A DNA stretch of 64,000 bases, from positions 1-64,000 of the forward strand of contig NZ_BMRV01000016.1 of the NCBI RefSeq assembly GCF_014648815.1, read 5' to 3'. Positions 23,268 to 32,418 of this stretch are shown in pieces. The notes below the pieces were generated by a model. It was given only the letters and a program-made list of their open reading frames with translations. It did no database searches and had not been told where the DNA came from. Source of the DNA: Streptomyces flaveolus. Its GTDB lineage: Bacteria > Actinomycetota > Actinomycetes > Streptomycetales > Streptomycetaceae. The position numbers and the translations under genes were made by a program. Each line of letters starts with the position of its first letter. Positions within the stretch are counted from its first letter, which is position 1.

Positions 23268-24635
23268 GTGACACGACCCAGGATCCTGGTGGTCGGCGCA
23301 GGTTTCGCCGGCGTGGAGTGCGTCCGCCGTCTCGAGCGCCGGCTCTCCCCCAACGAGGCCGACGTCACCCTGGTGACACCGTTCGCCTATCAGCTCTATC
23401 TGCCGCTGCTGCCCCAGGTCGCCTCGGGCGTGCTGACCCCGCAGTCGATCGCGCTGTCCCTGCGCCGCAGCAGCAGGTACCGCACCCGGATCATCCCGGG
23501 CGGGGCCATCGGCGTGGACCTCAAGGCGAAGGTCTGCGTGGTGCGGACCATCACCGGCGAGATCGTCAACGAACCGTACGACTACATCGTGCTGGCCCCC
23601 GGCAGCATCACCCGTACGTTCGACATCCCGGGGCTCACCGACAACGCCTTCGGCATGAAGACGCTCGCGGAGGCCGCCTACATCCGCGACCACGTCATCT
23701 CGCAGCTCGACCTGGCCGACGCCAGCCAGGATCCCGCCGAGCGCGCCTCCCGGCTCCAGTTCGTGGTGGTCGGCGGCGGATACGCGGGCACCGAGACCGC
23801 GGCCTGCCTGCAGCGGCTCACGCACGCGGCCGTCAAGCGCTACCCGCGTCTGGACCCGTCCCTGATCAAGTGGCACCTGATCGACATCGCGCCGAAGCTG
23901 ATGCCCGAGCTGGGCGAGAAGCTCGGCCGCAGCGCGCAGGAGGTCCTGACCCGGCGCGGCATCGAGATCTCGCTGGGCGTGTCCATCGAGAAGGCCGGGC
24001 CCGAGGAGGTCACCTTCACCAACGGCCGGGTGGTGCCCACCCGCACGCTCATCTGGACCGCCGGCGTGGTCGCCAGCCCGCTGATCGCCACGCTCGGCGC
24101 GGAGACGGTGAAGGGACGGCTCGCGGTCACCGCCGAGATGTGCCTGCCGGGCCACGCCGGGGTGTTCGCGCTCGGCGACTCCGCGGCCGTGCCCGACCTC
24201 GCCAAGGGCCAGGAGGGCGCCGTCTGCCCGCCCACCGCCCAGCACGCCATGCGGCAGGGCAGGCACGTCGCCGAGAACCTCATCGCCACCCTGCGCAACC
24301 AGCCGATGCGGCCGTACGTCCACAAGGACCTCGGCCTGGTCGTGGACCTCGGCGGCACCGACGCGGTGTCCAAGCCGCTCGGCATCGAACTGCACGGCCT
24401 GCCCGCCCAGGCGGTGGCCCGCGGATACCACTGGTCGGCGCTGCGCACGGGCGTGGCCAAGGCCCGGGTCGCGACCAACTGGATGCTGAACGCGGTCGCC
24501 GGCGACGACTTCGTGCGCACCGGTTTCCAGGCCCGCAAGCCGGCCAAGCTGAAGGACTTCGAGTACACGGACGCCTATCTGACGCCGGAGCAGGTGCGCA
24601 AGCAGGTCGAGGCGGCGGGCCGGGCGCAGTCGTGA
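23268..24635 (+). CDS. Type II NADH dehydrogenase-like FAD oxidoreductase
   Basis: A 455-residue two-dinucleotide-binding-domain flavoprotein. The FAD motif VVGAGFAGVECVRRL is at about 9-23, the NAD motif VVVGGGYAGTETAACL at about 164-179, and the second FAD motif VFALGDSA near 300. The C-terminal region is consistent with membrane-associated NDH-2, which passes electrons from NADH to menaquinone without proton pumping. GTG 23268 has AAAGGG 9 bases upstream; the in-frame ATG at 23259 is too close to that site. The gene is monocistronic by spacing (234 bp upstream). Confidence 0.88.
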   Translation: MTRPRILVVGAGFAGVECVRRLERRLSPNEADVTLVTPFAYQLYLPLLPQVASGVLTPQSIALSLRRSSRYRTRIIPGGAIGVDLKAKVCVVRTITGEIVNEPYDYIVLAPGSITRTFDIPGLTDNAFGMKTLAEAAYIRDHVISQLDLADASQDPAERASRLQFVVVGGGYAGTETAACLQRLTHAAVKRYPRLDPSLIKWHLIDIAPKLMPELGEKLGRSAQEVLTRRGIEISLGVSIEKAGPEEVTFTNGRVVPTRTLIWTAGVVASPLIATLGAETVKGRLAVTAEMCLPGHAGVFALGDSAAVPDLAKGQEGAVCPPTAQHAMRQGRHVAENLIATLRNQPMRPYVHKDLGLVVDLGGTDAVSKPLGIELHGLPAQAVARGYHWSALRTGVAKARVATNWMLNAVAGDDFVRTGFQARKPAKLKDFEYTDAYLTPEQVRKQVEAAGRAQS

Positions 24636-24712
24636 CCCGCTGACCGGGACCCGCTCGCGGCATGGCATGCTGAGAAGTGGATCTAGGCGTGAAATCGATG
24701 TGAACCGGGAGA

Positions 24713-26971
24713 GTGTACGGCGGCGTGAAGCAGGCGGGGCGCTCGGTGCGGACACGGCTGCGGGACCGCGTCGCCGCGTCCGATCCCGGACTGCTGCGGC
24801 TGACGGCCGGGCTGCGGACGGTGGGCGCCATCGCTCTGGCGCTGGCCGTGCTCGCCCTCCTGGGGTCGGACGTCAAGCACCTGGTGGCGGGCGCCATGTC
24901 GGCGATGGTCGCGACCTTCGCCATCCGCGAGAAGCAGCCCGGCGCCCAGGCCGTCACCCTGGCGCTGGGGCTGCCCGTGGCACTGGCCTCCGTGTCGGTG
25001 AGCGCGCTGCTCACCTCGCGGGTCGTCATCGGTGACGCCTTCTTCGTCGTCCTGATCTTCTGCGCCGTCTACAGCCGCCGGTTCGGCGACCGCGGCACCG
25101 CCCTGGGTCTGATCGGCTTCCAGGTCTACTTCGTGTCCCTGTTCGTGGGCGCCAGGACGTCCGCGCTGCCGGGGCTGTGGGCCGCGATCGCCGTGGCGTT
25201 CACGTGCAGTGCGCTGGTGCGGTTCGCGATCGTGCCGGCGACACCCGCACGCGTCCTGTCACGGCTGCGACAGGCCTTCCGGGCCCGGCTGGCGCAGCTG
25301 ATCTCGGCGCAGCTCGAACTGCTGGACGCCGGGCCGGACGAGATCGACAGGACGCTCGAGCACCTGCGGGACGGCACCGCGCGTCTGCACGAGACCGCCC
25401 TGATGATCCAGTCCCAGCTGGAGGAGGGCACCCCGGACGCGTCCACGGCGCGGCTGGTGCAGCGCCGTATCGCGGACGCCGAGATCGCCGCCGAGCGCCT
25501 GGGCCTGCTGTTGCTGACCGCGCGCAGCGCCGAGCGTGCGGACACCCTCACCCTGCATCTGCCGGGCGCTCCGGCCCCGTCGGTGGGAAGCACGCCCGCG
25601 CCCGGCGAGGCGACGGCGGTCCTGCGACGGGACCTGGGGGCGCTGCGCGCGCTGGTGCTGCGGCCCCCCGCCGAGGCCCGCGGTACGGCGCTGTCCCACC
25701 TGCGCAACCGGCTGCTGGGCTACCGCGACGAGGAGAACCTGCCCGAGGCGACGCCTGCCGTGCAGGACGTCTTCCGGGGGATCGGCGAGACCGCCCGCGC
25801 CGTCATGGGCCTCAGGATCGCGCTGGACGGCCCGCAGGACGAGTCGGACGACACCCCCGCCACGACCCGTTCGCGCGAGGAGCTGGACGCCGAGGACGCC
25901 GCCATCGACGCCGGCGAGGAGCCCACGCAGGAGGAGGAGCCGGCCGGTCTGCGCCGGCCCACCACCCGCGCCGCCGTGCAGGTCGCCGTGGGGTCCTCGC
26001 TGGCCATCGTCGGCGGGGAGTTCCTGTCGTCCCAGCGCTGGTACTGGGCGGTGCTCACCTGCTGGATCGTCTTCCTCAACACGGCCTCCACCGGCGAGAT
26101 CCTGGTCAAGGGCTACCGCCGGCTGCTGGGCACCATGCTGGGGGTGGTGGCCGGCATCGTGCTGGCCGGGCTGGTCGGGAACCACACCTGGACCGCGTTC
26201 GGGCTGGTGCTGCTGTTCATCTTCGCGATGTTCTACACGGCGCCGCTGTCCTACACGCTGATGTCGTTCTTCGTCACCGCGATGCTCGGGCTGCTGTACA
26301 CCCTGCTGCACACGTACAGCATGGCGGTGCTGCTGCTGCGGGTGGAGGAGACGGCGCTCGGCGCGGCCTGCGGGATCGTCGCGGCGGCGCTGGTGCTGCC
26401 GATCCGCACGGACCGGCGTACGAACGAACTGCTGGGCACCGTGCTGGAACGGCTGGTCGACGTCACCGAGGGCGCCGTCGACCAGCTCAGCGGCGGGCCG
26501 GCCGCCGATCTGCTGGACCGGGCGCGCGACCTGGACCAGGCCCTGGGCGATCTGCGCGGCGCCACCCAGCCCCTCACCCACCCGATCACGCCGCTGCGGG
26601 CGCGCCGGAACACGGCCCAGTACGTGGTGGCGCTGCTGGAGACGTGCGCCTATCACGCGCGCTCATTGGCGGCGACGGCCGAGCTGCTGCCCACCCACCC
26701 GTCGATCGCGGCCGATCCGCGGCTGCGCGGGGCGGTACGGCGCACGGTGCGCAACATCGAGGCGATCGCGGCGCGCGTCGCCGACGAGGACGCCGGGACC
26801 GAGGTGGAGACCGGGCCCAGCATCGCCTCGCTGCTGGAGTTCGAGCCGGGCGGGGTGCCGCGGTACGGCAGGATCACCGGACGTGTCCTGCGGCACCTGG
26901 AGCGACTGGACGAGGCCGTGACGGGCCTCGCCCGGCCGTTGGGTGTGCCCGTCACGAGGCCGAAGCGGTGA
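24713..26971 (+). CDS. FUSC-family integral membrane protein
   Basis: A 752-residue membrane protein with two blocks of hydrophobic helices (about 30-165 and 425-565) separated by a large cytoplasmic region rich in Glu/Asp, and a helical C-terminal region. This duplicated layout is typical of the fusaric acid resistance/aromatic acid exporter (FUSC, YccS/AaeB-like) superfamily. Substrates are unknown. The start is uncertain: GTG 24713 and GTG 24725 are both poorly spaced from GGGAGAG (24707-24713). Convergent with the next gene, 4 bp apart. Confidence 0.82.
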   Translation: MYGGVKQAGRSVRTRLRDRVAASDPGLLRLTAGLRTVGAIALALAVLALLGSDVKHLVAGAMSAMVATFAIREKQPGAQAVTLALGLPVALASVSVSALLTSRVVIGDAFFVVLIFCAVYSRRFGDRGTALGLIGFQVYFVSLFVGARTSALPGLWAAIAVAFTCSALVRFAIVPATPARVLSRLRQAFRARLAQLISAQLELLDAGPDEIDRTLEHLRDGTARLHETALMIQSQLEEGTPDASTARLVQRRIADAEIAAERLGLLLLTARSAERADTLTLHLPGAPAPSVGSTPAPGEATAVLRRDLGALRALVLRPPAEARGTALSHLRNRLLGYRDEENLPEATPAVQDVFRGIGETARAVMGLRIALDGPQDESDDTPATTRSREELDAEDAAIDAGEEPTQEEEPAGLRRPTTRAAVQVAVGSSLAIVGGEFLSSQRWYWAVLTCWIVFLNTASTGEILVKGYRRLLGTMLGVVAGIVLAGLVGNHTWTAFGLVLLFIFAMFYTAPLSYTLMSFFVTAMLGLLYTLLHTYSMAVLLLRVEETALGAACGIVAAALVLPIRTDRRTNELLGTVLERLVDVTEGAVDQLSGGPAADLLDRARDLDQALGDLRGATQPLTHPITPLRARRNTAQYVVALLETCAYHARSLAATAELLPTHPSIAADPRLRGAVRRTVRNIEAIAARVADEDAGTEVETGPSIASLLEFEPGGVPRYGRITGRVLRHLERLDEAVTGLARPLGVPVTRPKR

Positions 26972-26975
26972 CGGG

Positions 26976-27410
26976 TCAGAAGTCGGTCGGCATGCCGCTC
27001 ACCTCGGCGATGCCGCGCAATTCCTCGTTCTGCCGGTGGCGTTCCTTCAGGTAGTCGGCGATCTCGCCCAGGCGCTCGGGATCGGAGGCGGTGACCGCGT
27101 CCGTGACGACGCGGACGGGGCCGGTCTCGTCGGTGCTGATCTCGACGACCTCGTTGTCGAGCCGGCCGGTGACGGCGGTGGCGATGACCAGGGCGGCCTC
27201 GTCGCGGATCTCCTGGGGCAGTGCCTCGGCGTTGTCGCCGTCCAGGGAGAAGTCGATGGTGGGCATCTGGTGCTCGTCGATCGCCTGGAGGACCGGTTCC
27301 ACCACGCTGAGCAGCAGCTGGTAGTCGTCGGTCTCCATGCGGAAGCGCAGCAGATCCAGGTAGACGTCCACGGGACGTCCGTCCGGCGGAGGAATCTCGT
27401 GTTCGTTCAT
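26976..27410 (-). CDS. Conserved hypothetical acidic protein
   Basis: A 144-residue acidic soluble protein with no signal peptide or membrane helix. The middle (LDLLRFRMETDDYQLLLSVV, about 19-38) and the C-terminal helix (IADYLKERHRQNEEL, about 120-134) look structured. I do not recognise a characterised family. It lies 39 bp downstream of the DUF1206 gene on the same strand, so the two are probably co-transcribed. Confidence 0.7.
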   Translation of the reverse strand: MNEHEIPPPDGRPVDVYLDLLRFRMETDDYQLLLSVVEPVLQAIDEHQMPTIDFSLDGDNAEALPQEIRDEAALVIATAVTGRLDNEVVEISTDETGPVRVVTDAVTASDPERLGEIADYLKERHRQNEELRGIAEVSGMPTDF

Positions 27411-27449
27411 TCGCCCCGTGTTCCCCGTGGGGCGCGGCTCAGACCTCGG

Positions 27450-28283
27450 TCAGACCCTGCGCCAGCGTGCCAGGGCGAACGAGAACACGCCGAACAGCAC
27501 GAGACCTGCGGCGACGCAGACCAGCAGCCACGGACCGAGCGGGGTGCCGGCGAAGGAGCGCAGGGTGTCGTCCAGGCCCTTGGCCTTGTCGGGTTCGTAG
27601 TCGACCGCGGCCTGCACGGCGAAGGCACCCGCCGCCGCGAAGACGATCCCGCGGGCCGCTCCGCCGCCGACGCCGGTGATGTCGACCAGCCGCCGCACCC
27701 GCGGGCTCAGCTCGCCGAGCTTCAGCTTCTTGTGGTAGCTGCGGCGCACCGCCTGGACGGCGATCACCACCCCCGCGACGACTATCGCGATCCCGGCCAC
27801 GCCGACGGCCCACCGTCCGGCGGGCATCTCGAGCACCTTGGCCGTGACGTCCCGGGACTGCCGGTCGCCGGCTCCGCCGCCGCTGTCGCGGGAGCCGGCC
27901 GCGAAGGCGAACACGGAGTAGGCGACGAACGAGTAGAAGACGCAGCGGGCGGCGGCGGGCAGCCGCTTCTTCGCGCTGCGGCCGTCCTTGCCGACGGCGC
28001 CGAACAGCGCCTCGGACAGCCGCCACAGCGCCATGCCGACGAGTCCGGCACCCAGTGCCCACAGCAGCACGGCGCCGAACGGCTTGTCCGACAGCTCGGC
28101 CAGGGCACCGCCGCGGTCGGCCTGCCGCTGCCCGTCGCCGAAGGCGATCCGCAGGGCCAGCAGCCCCACCAGCAGGTAGATGACGCCGCGGGCGGTCAGT
28201 CCCGCCCGTGCGGCCCCCTCGGCGGCCGATCCGTTGGCCGCCCGCCGCGCGCTGCCGCGGCCGGTACGTGTCAGAACACTCAT
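27450..28283 (-). CDS. DUF1206 membrane protein
   Basis: A 277-residue membrane protein with six predicted helices in three similar two-helix units (ARAGLTARGVIYLLVGLLAL, about 29-48; AARCVFYSFVAYSVFAFA, about 109-126; AARGIVFAAAGAFAVQAA, about 207-224). This threefold architecture is DUF1206, of unknown function and common in actinobacteria. ATG 28283 follows GGAGGGGAGG by 5 bases, a very strong site; upstream in-frame starts are not family-like. It probably forms a two-gene unit with 26976-27410. Confidence 0.85.
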   Translation of the reverse strand: MSVLTRTGRGSARRAANGSAAEGAARAGLTARGVIYLLVGLLALRIAFGDGQRQADRGGALAELSDKPFGAVLLWALGAGLVGMALWRLSEALFGAVGKDGRSAKKRLPAAARCVFYSFVAYSVFAFAAGSRDSGGGAGDRQSRDVTAKVLEMPAGRWAVGVAGIAIVVAGVVIAVQAVRRSYHKKLKLGELSPRVRRLVDITGVGGGAARGIVFAAAGAFAVQAAVDYEPDKAKGLDDTLRSFAGTPLGPWLLVCVAAGLVLFGVFSFALARWRRV

Positions 28284-28722
28284 ACGAGCCTCCCCTCCGG
28301 GACTCCGCATGCCCCGCCTTCTCCCCTGCACACCGGGCGCTTTCGCGTCCGGCGCGCACACGCCCGTTCAGCTCCGGCGCAGGCGGCCGCCCCGCGCGGC
28401 CCGGCCGAGGACGTGGAGGTGTTCCAGGGCGCCCAGGACCACCGTGTGGTCGGGCCAGGCGATCCAGCGGCCCGCCTCGCGGCCGAGGGCGTCGCTCGCC
28501 GTGGTCGGCACCGACAATTCCTCCGCCTTCGTTCACCGGACATGCGTCTGCCCCGTATGCCGTCGACCGGCATACGGGGCGGCACGCCACCTCGCCTTCC
28601 CCGTCCGTCGCGCCGTGGTCCGCGGCGCGGGTCGTGGTCGCCGGCGCGACAGGGCGGGGTGAGGCGTCAGGATCCGTCGTCCCGCTCCCCGGGAGGGTCC
28701 CGGCGGAGCCGTCGGGCCGTCC
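28284..28722. other. 439-bp intergenic region with no convincing gene
   Basis: The region between the sigma factor stop and the DUF1206 start holds the DUF1206 promoter and one clear hairpin (28550-28580). Open frames here lack ribosome sites and family features and look like GC-rich noise. Confidence 0.6.
28550..28580 (-). terminator. Perfect 12-bp stem hairpin after the sigma factor gene
   Basis: GCCCCGTATGCC (28550-28561) and GGCATACGGGGC (28569-28580) are exact inverted repeats around a 7-base loop. It lies about 143 bp beyond the sigma factor stop on its strand and upstream of the DUF1206 gene. There is no T-run. It most likely terminates sigma factor transcription, but an operator for the DUF1206 promoter is also possible. 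Confidence 0.55.
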
Positions 28723-29589
28723 TCACACCGTCGTGCGACGGCGGACCGGGCGCTCGCCCATCGCCTCGTCGCGCACGCGGGCGCAGCTGCGGCTGATGAG
28801 CCGCGAGACGTGCATCTGCGAGATGCCCAGGCGGTCGGCTATACGGCTCTGCGTCATGTCCTCGAAGAAACGCATGTAGAGGATGGCCCGCTCCCGTTCG
28901 GGCAGCCTGCGCAGGCCTTCCTTGGCGGACTCGCGGTCGATCACGGTGTCGTACGAGGCGTCGGCCGCGCCGAGGGTGTCCGCGAGGCTGTAGCCGTCGT
29001 CGCCGGCCGAGAGCTCGGCGTCCAGCGACAGGGTGCTGAAGCTCTCCAGCGCCTCCATCCCGGCGCTGACCTCGTCCTCGGTGAGCCCCGTGTGGGCGGC
29101 GAGGGCGGCGACCGACGGTTCGGGGCTGCCCGGGCTCTGCGTGAGCTCGCGTCGTGCCACCCGCACCTTGTTGCGCAGTTCCTGGACCCGGCGGGGCACG
29201 CGCAGCGCCCACATCCGGTCCCGGAAGTGCCGCTTGACCTCGCCGGTGATGGTGGGCACGGCGTAGCTCTCGAAGGCACCGCGCTCCGGGTCGAAGCGGT
29301 CGATGGCCTTCACCAGCCCGAGTGCCGCGACCTGGCGCAGGTCCTCGATGGACTCGCCGCGGTCCCGGAAGCGGCCGGCGATCCGGTGGGCCATGGGCAG
29401 CCAGGCCGTGACGAGTTCGTCGCGGACGGCATCCCGTTCGGGCCCGTCCTCCAAGACCGACAGCCGCGCGAACAGCGCGGCGGTGTCCGGCGCGTCGTCG
29501 TGCCGGCGCCGGGGGGCGGCGGCCGGGGCGGCGGAGGCGTGCGTGGGCTCGGGGGTACCGGGACGGATGGTGGGCGTTTCAATGAGCAT
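28723..29589 (-). CDS. RNA polymerase sigma factor, SigB/SigF family
   Basis: A 288-residue group 3 sigma factor. Region 2 has LRQVAALGLVKAIDRFDP (about 97-114) and PTITGEVKRHFRDRMWALRV; region 3 is AALAAHTGLTEDEVSAGMEA; region 4 has LPERERAILYMRFFEDMTQ and the helix-turn-helix RIADRLGISQMHVSRLI. The N-terminal 40 residues are disordered and Ala/Pro-rich. Sporulation/stress sigma factors of this family are held by RsbW-like kinases. A gene for one lies 180 bp upstream on the same strand. ATG 29589 follows AGGAG by 9 bases. Streptomyces encodes about nine paralogues, and I cannot say which one this is. Confidence 0.92.
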   Translation of the reverse strand: MLIETPTIRPGTPEPTHASAAPAAAPRRRHDDAPDTAALFARLSVLEDGPERDAVRDELVTAWLPMAHRIAGRFRDRGESIEDLRQVAALGLVKAIDRFDPERGAFESYAVPTITGEVKRHFRDRMWALRVPRRVQELRNKVRVARRELTQSPGSPEPSVAALAAHTGLTEDEVSAGMEALESFSTLSLDAELSAGDDGYSLADTLGAADASYDTVIDRESAKEGLRRLPERERAILYMRFFEDMTQSRIADRLGISQMHVSRLISRSCARVRDEAMGERPVRRRTTV

Positions 29590-29768
29590 GCGGATTCGCT
29601 CCTGAACGGTGGTCTCAGGGGAACTTTCCGCGGGAGCGGCACTGTCCGGGTCTCCACCCGGAGGGGCCGGAGCAGTCATACCGCTCCCGCTGCTGCGCCT
29701 CCGGTCCGAAGCACGAACTTGCGACTGCCCCCACCCCGGTGGAACAAACTCCGCTTTTCGAAAAGTAC

Positions 29769-30191
29769 TCAGGACAGCGGAACGACGACGGTGATGCGCT
29801 TGCCTCCGGACGGAAGATCTGCCACGCGCACGTCGCGCGCCAGCCGGCAGACGATGGGCCAGCCGCGGCCGCCCACGCGCCGGCGGCCCTGCGGGTCGGT
29901 GGGGGCGACGGCAACCGGCAGCTCGGGGCTGCGGTCGCACACCGAGAGGCGGACGCCGGGACCGACCACGTCGACCTGGAAGTCGGTGATGCCGCCTCCG
30001 TGCAGGATCGCGTTGGTGGTCAGTTCCGAGGCGACGAGCACGGCGTCCGACAGGGCTCCCGCGTCGCACGGCTTGTGGTCGGTGCGGCAGCATTCGGTGA
30101 CCACGCGTTCCACCGTGCTGCGAGCCTCGGCGGGTTTGCACGGCGGTGACGGCCGGCGTCGGGCGGGTGAGGTGGTGTGCCTGTCGTACAT
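29769..30191 (-). CDS. RsbW-like ATP-binding protein, likely anti-sigma factor
   Basis: A 140-residue GHKL ATPase-fold protein with N-box VLVASELTTNAILHGGG (about residues 52-68), acidic ATP-site segment SVCDRSPELP (about 83-92) and G2 region RRVGGRGWPIVCRLA (about 103-117). Cysteines in the N-terminal part (CKP, ECCRTDHKPC) are unusual for the family and could be redox or metal sensitive. Its position just upstream of the SigB-type gene makes that sigma factor the natural partner. ATG at 30191. Confidence 0.85.
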   Translation of the reverse strand: MYDRHTTSPARRRPSPPCKPAEARSTVERVVTECCRTDHKPCDAGALSDAVLVASELTTNAILHGGGITDFQVDVVGPGVRLSVCDRSPELPVAVAPTDPQGRRRVGGRGWPIVCRLARDVRVADLPSGGKRITVVVPLS

Positions 30192-30355
30192 CCGTCAGCT
30201 CCCTGGTCGGTGACATGGGCGGGACGGCCGGACCCACGCGGTGCACCCGCGGCGGGCTCGTGTTTTCCGGCTGACCTCTGACCGCACCCCCAAACCTTCG
30301 GCCCTCCTTACGGCCCAACGGCCATCCGGGCGCCGTGCGGGGGTACGCGGAGTGC

Positions 30356-30577
30356 ATGACGGATGTTGTGGACTCGGACGAACTGCTGCGCCGCATGCAC
30401 CGCGCGAGGGCCTGCGCGATGGAACAGGAACGGACGTGGCGGGCGCGAAGGGAAGAGCTGCGGACCACCGACCCGGATGCCTCGCAGGAGGCGGCCGTCC
30501 GGACGGTGGCGTACGAGGCGGTCCTGCGGGTGCTGGACGAGGTACTGACCCCGGGCCGCCACACGGGGTCGGGCTGA
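30356..30577 (+). CDS. Small hypothetical helical protein
   Basis: A 73-residue Arg/Glu-rich, probably all-helical protein (MTDVVDSDELLRRMHRARAC...). No membrane segment and no recognised family. The ATG at 30356 has only a weak GCGGAG site 5-6 bases upstream. It diverges from the anti-sigma gene, which suggests, but does not prove, a shared regulatory region. Coding status is moderately likely from codon pattern and helical amphipathicity. Confidence 0.5.
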   Translation: MTDVVDSDELLRRMHRARACAMEQERTWRARREELRTTDPDASQEAAVRTVAYEAVLRVLDEVLTPGRHTGSG

Positions 30578-30759
30578 CGGGCCGGGACGCCCGCGACACG
30601 GGGGCCTGCGGCGGACGGAACGCGGTCCGCACCCAGGCCGTGGGCCCCCCGCGCCGGCCGCCCATGGGCACCCGGGCCGTGGGCCCCGAGGTCACGGGCA
30701 CACGGGCCGGCCGGCCGCCGGCGGATTGACGAGGGGCCGGGCCGGGAAACCGGGTCGGC

Positions 30760-32238
30760 ATGACTGTCGACCACACCCGTGCGCCCGTCCTGGAAGCCCT
30801 CGTCGAGTACCGCCGCGAGGGACGGCTGGCGTTCACGCCGCCCGGGCACAAACAGGCGCGCGGCGCCGATCCGGCGGTGCGTGAGGTGCTGGGCGACGCC
30901 GTCTTCCTCGGCGACGTCCTGGCGACCGGTGGCCTCGACGACCGGCTGACCCGGGGCCGCGTGCTGCAGCGCGCCCAGGAGCTGATGGCCGACGCGGTGC
31001 ACGCCGACCACACGTTCTTCTCGACCTGCGGGAGCAGCCTGTCGGTGAAGGCGGCGATGCTCGCCGTGGCGGGCCCGCACGAGAAGCTGCTGATCGGCCG
31101 GGACGCCCACAAGTCCGTCGTGGCCGGCCTGATCCTGTCCGGCATCGAGCCGGTCTGGGTCGATCCCCGCTGGGACGCCGAGCGCCATCTCGCCCATCCC
31201 CCGTCCGCCGACGATTTCGAGCGGGCGTTCGCCGCTCATCCCGACGCCAGGGGCGCGCTGATCACCAGCCCGACGCCGTACGGGGCGAGCGCCGATCTGC
31301 GGGCCGTCGCCGAGGTGTGCCACCGGCGTTCGGCACCGCTGATCGTCGACGAGGCGTGGGGGGCGCATCTCCCGTTCCACCCCGACCTGCCGTCCTGGGC
31401 GATGGACGCCGGTGCCGACATCTGTGTGACCAGCATCCACAAGATGGGCAGTGGCCTGGAGCAGGGTTCCGTGTTCCACCTGCGCGGCGATCTGGTGCCG
31501 CCGGAGCTGCTCGGCATGCGGGCCGACCTGCTGGGCACGACCAGCCCGTCGGCGCTGATCTTCGCCGGGCTGGACGGCTGGCGCCGCCAGATGGCGCTGC
31601 GGGGGCGGGAGATCATGGGCGGTGCGCTGGATCTGGTGGCCGAGGTCCGGGCGGCCGTCGAGGAGATCGACGGGATGCACGTCGACGACCGGGACGACTT
31701 CTGCGGCCCGGGGCTGGCCCACGGCTTCGACCCGCTGCCCGTCGTCATCGACCTCGACGGACTCGGGGTGTCCGGCTACCGGGCGGCGGACTGGCTGCGC
31801 GAACACCGCGGCGTCGTCGCGCATCTGACCGACCACCGCCGCATCGGCGCCCAGATCACCCACGGCGACGACCGGGAGACCGCCGGCGAGCTGCTCGCCG
31901 CGCTCAAGGACCTCGCCCGGGCGGCGCCGGACCTGGACGCCGCGCCGCGTGTCGAGGTGCCGTCGCCGTCGGAGCTGCGGATGCCCCAGGTGATGCTGCC
32001 CCGGGACGCGTTCTTCGGGCCGGCCGAGGCCGTACCGCTGGACCGGGCCGCCGGGCGCGTGGCCGCAGAGATGATCACGCCCTATCCGCCCGGTATCCCG
32101 GCGGTCCTGCCGGGCGAGCGCCTGACCGAGCCCGTGCTGCGGTACCTGCGCAGTGGTCTGGACGCGGGGATGTTCCTGCCGGACCCGAGCGACCCGTCGC
32201 TGGGCACCGTCAGGGTCGTCGCGGCGGACGCCGGGTGA
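30760..32238 (+). CDS. Orn/Lys/Arg decarboxylase-family PLP enzyme
   Basis: A 492-residue fold-type I PLP enzyme of the prokaryotic ornithine/lysine/arginine decarboxylase family. Signatures are FTPPGHKQARG (about 25-35), the substrate/PLP segment STCGSSLSVKAAML, the aspartate in LIVDEAWGAHLPFHP, and the Schiff-base Lys228 in VTSIHKMGSGLEQGS. The C-terminal domain has EMITPYPPGIPAVLPGE. The reaction is probably removal of CO2 from a basic amino acid, giving cadaverine, putrescine or agmatine; specificity cannot be read. ATG at 30760; a GC-rich 182-bp region without a gene precedes it. Confidence 0.9.
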   Translation: MTVDHTRAPVLEALVEYRREGRLAFTPPGHKQARGADPAVREVLGDAVFLGDVLATGGLDDRLTRGRVLQRAQELMADAVHADHTFFSTCGSSLSVKAAMLAVAGPHEKLLIGRDAHKSVVAGLILSGIEPVWVDPRWDAERHLAHPPSADDFERAFAAHPDARGALITSPTPYGASADLRAVAEVCHRRSAPLIVDEAWGAHLPFHPDLPSWAMDAGADICVTSIHKMGSGLEQGSVFHLRGDLVPPELLGMRADLLGTTSPSALIFAGLDGWRRQMALRGREIMGGALDLVAEVRAAVEEIDGMHVDDRDDFCGPGLAHGFDPLPVVIDLDGLGVSGYRAADWLREHRGVVAHLTDHRRIGAQITHGDDRETAGELLAALKDLARAAPDLDAAPRVEVPSPSELRMPQVMLPRDAFFGPAEAVPLDRAAGRVAAEMITPYPPGIPAVLPGERLTEPVLRYLRSGLDAGMFLPDPSDPSLGTVRVVAADAG

Positions 32239-32330
32239 CACCTCGTCACCATGGGTGACGGTCCAGTGAAACAGGTCACGTGCCCCGGTTCCGATTTCCG
32301 GAACGCCCGAAGATGGTTTAGCGTTCACCC

Positions 32331-32418
32331 ATACGTGGCGACGGAGTCGACGGACATGTCCTTCGTACGTCACCGCTTACGGCCCTGGCTGGCTTCCCCC
32401 GTCCAGCCAGGGCTTTTT
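32331..32418 (+). promoter_or_regulatory. Possible leader RNA with TTA-containing leader ORF
   Basis: A TAGCGT box (32319-32324) could be a -10 element, predicting a transcript from about 32331. An ATG at 32356 has GGAG 9 bases upstream and opens a 50-codon frame (MSFVRHRLRPWLAS...) whose eighth codon, 32377-32379, is TTA, the rare Streptomyces leucine codon read by the bldA tRNA. Two bases later the intrinsic terminator stem begins. This layout could be an attenuator for the downstream cNMP-binding gene or simply a short independent RNA. The promoter assignment is weak. Confidence 0.4.
32382..32418 (+). terminator. Intrinsic terminator with T5 tract
   Basis: GCCCTGGCTGG (32382-32392) pairs perfectly with CCAGCCAGGGC (32403-32413) over 11 bp with a 10-base loop, followed by TTTTT (32414-32418). 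It is a textbook rho-independent terminator, rare in this GC-rich sequence. It lies 143 bp after the decarboxylase stop and 145 bp before the next gene. Confidence 0.85.

Noticed and set aside
28284..28722. Several short open frames in the sigma-DUF1206 spacer
   Set aside because: No ribosome site, atypical amino-acid composition and overlap with the terminator hairpin.
28723..32373. A single 1216-residue minus-strand protein including the sigma factor
   Set aside because: Only residues after ATG 29589 match a sigma factor; the upstream part runs antisense to the PLP decarboxylase and through the anti-sigma gene in the wrong frame.
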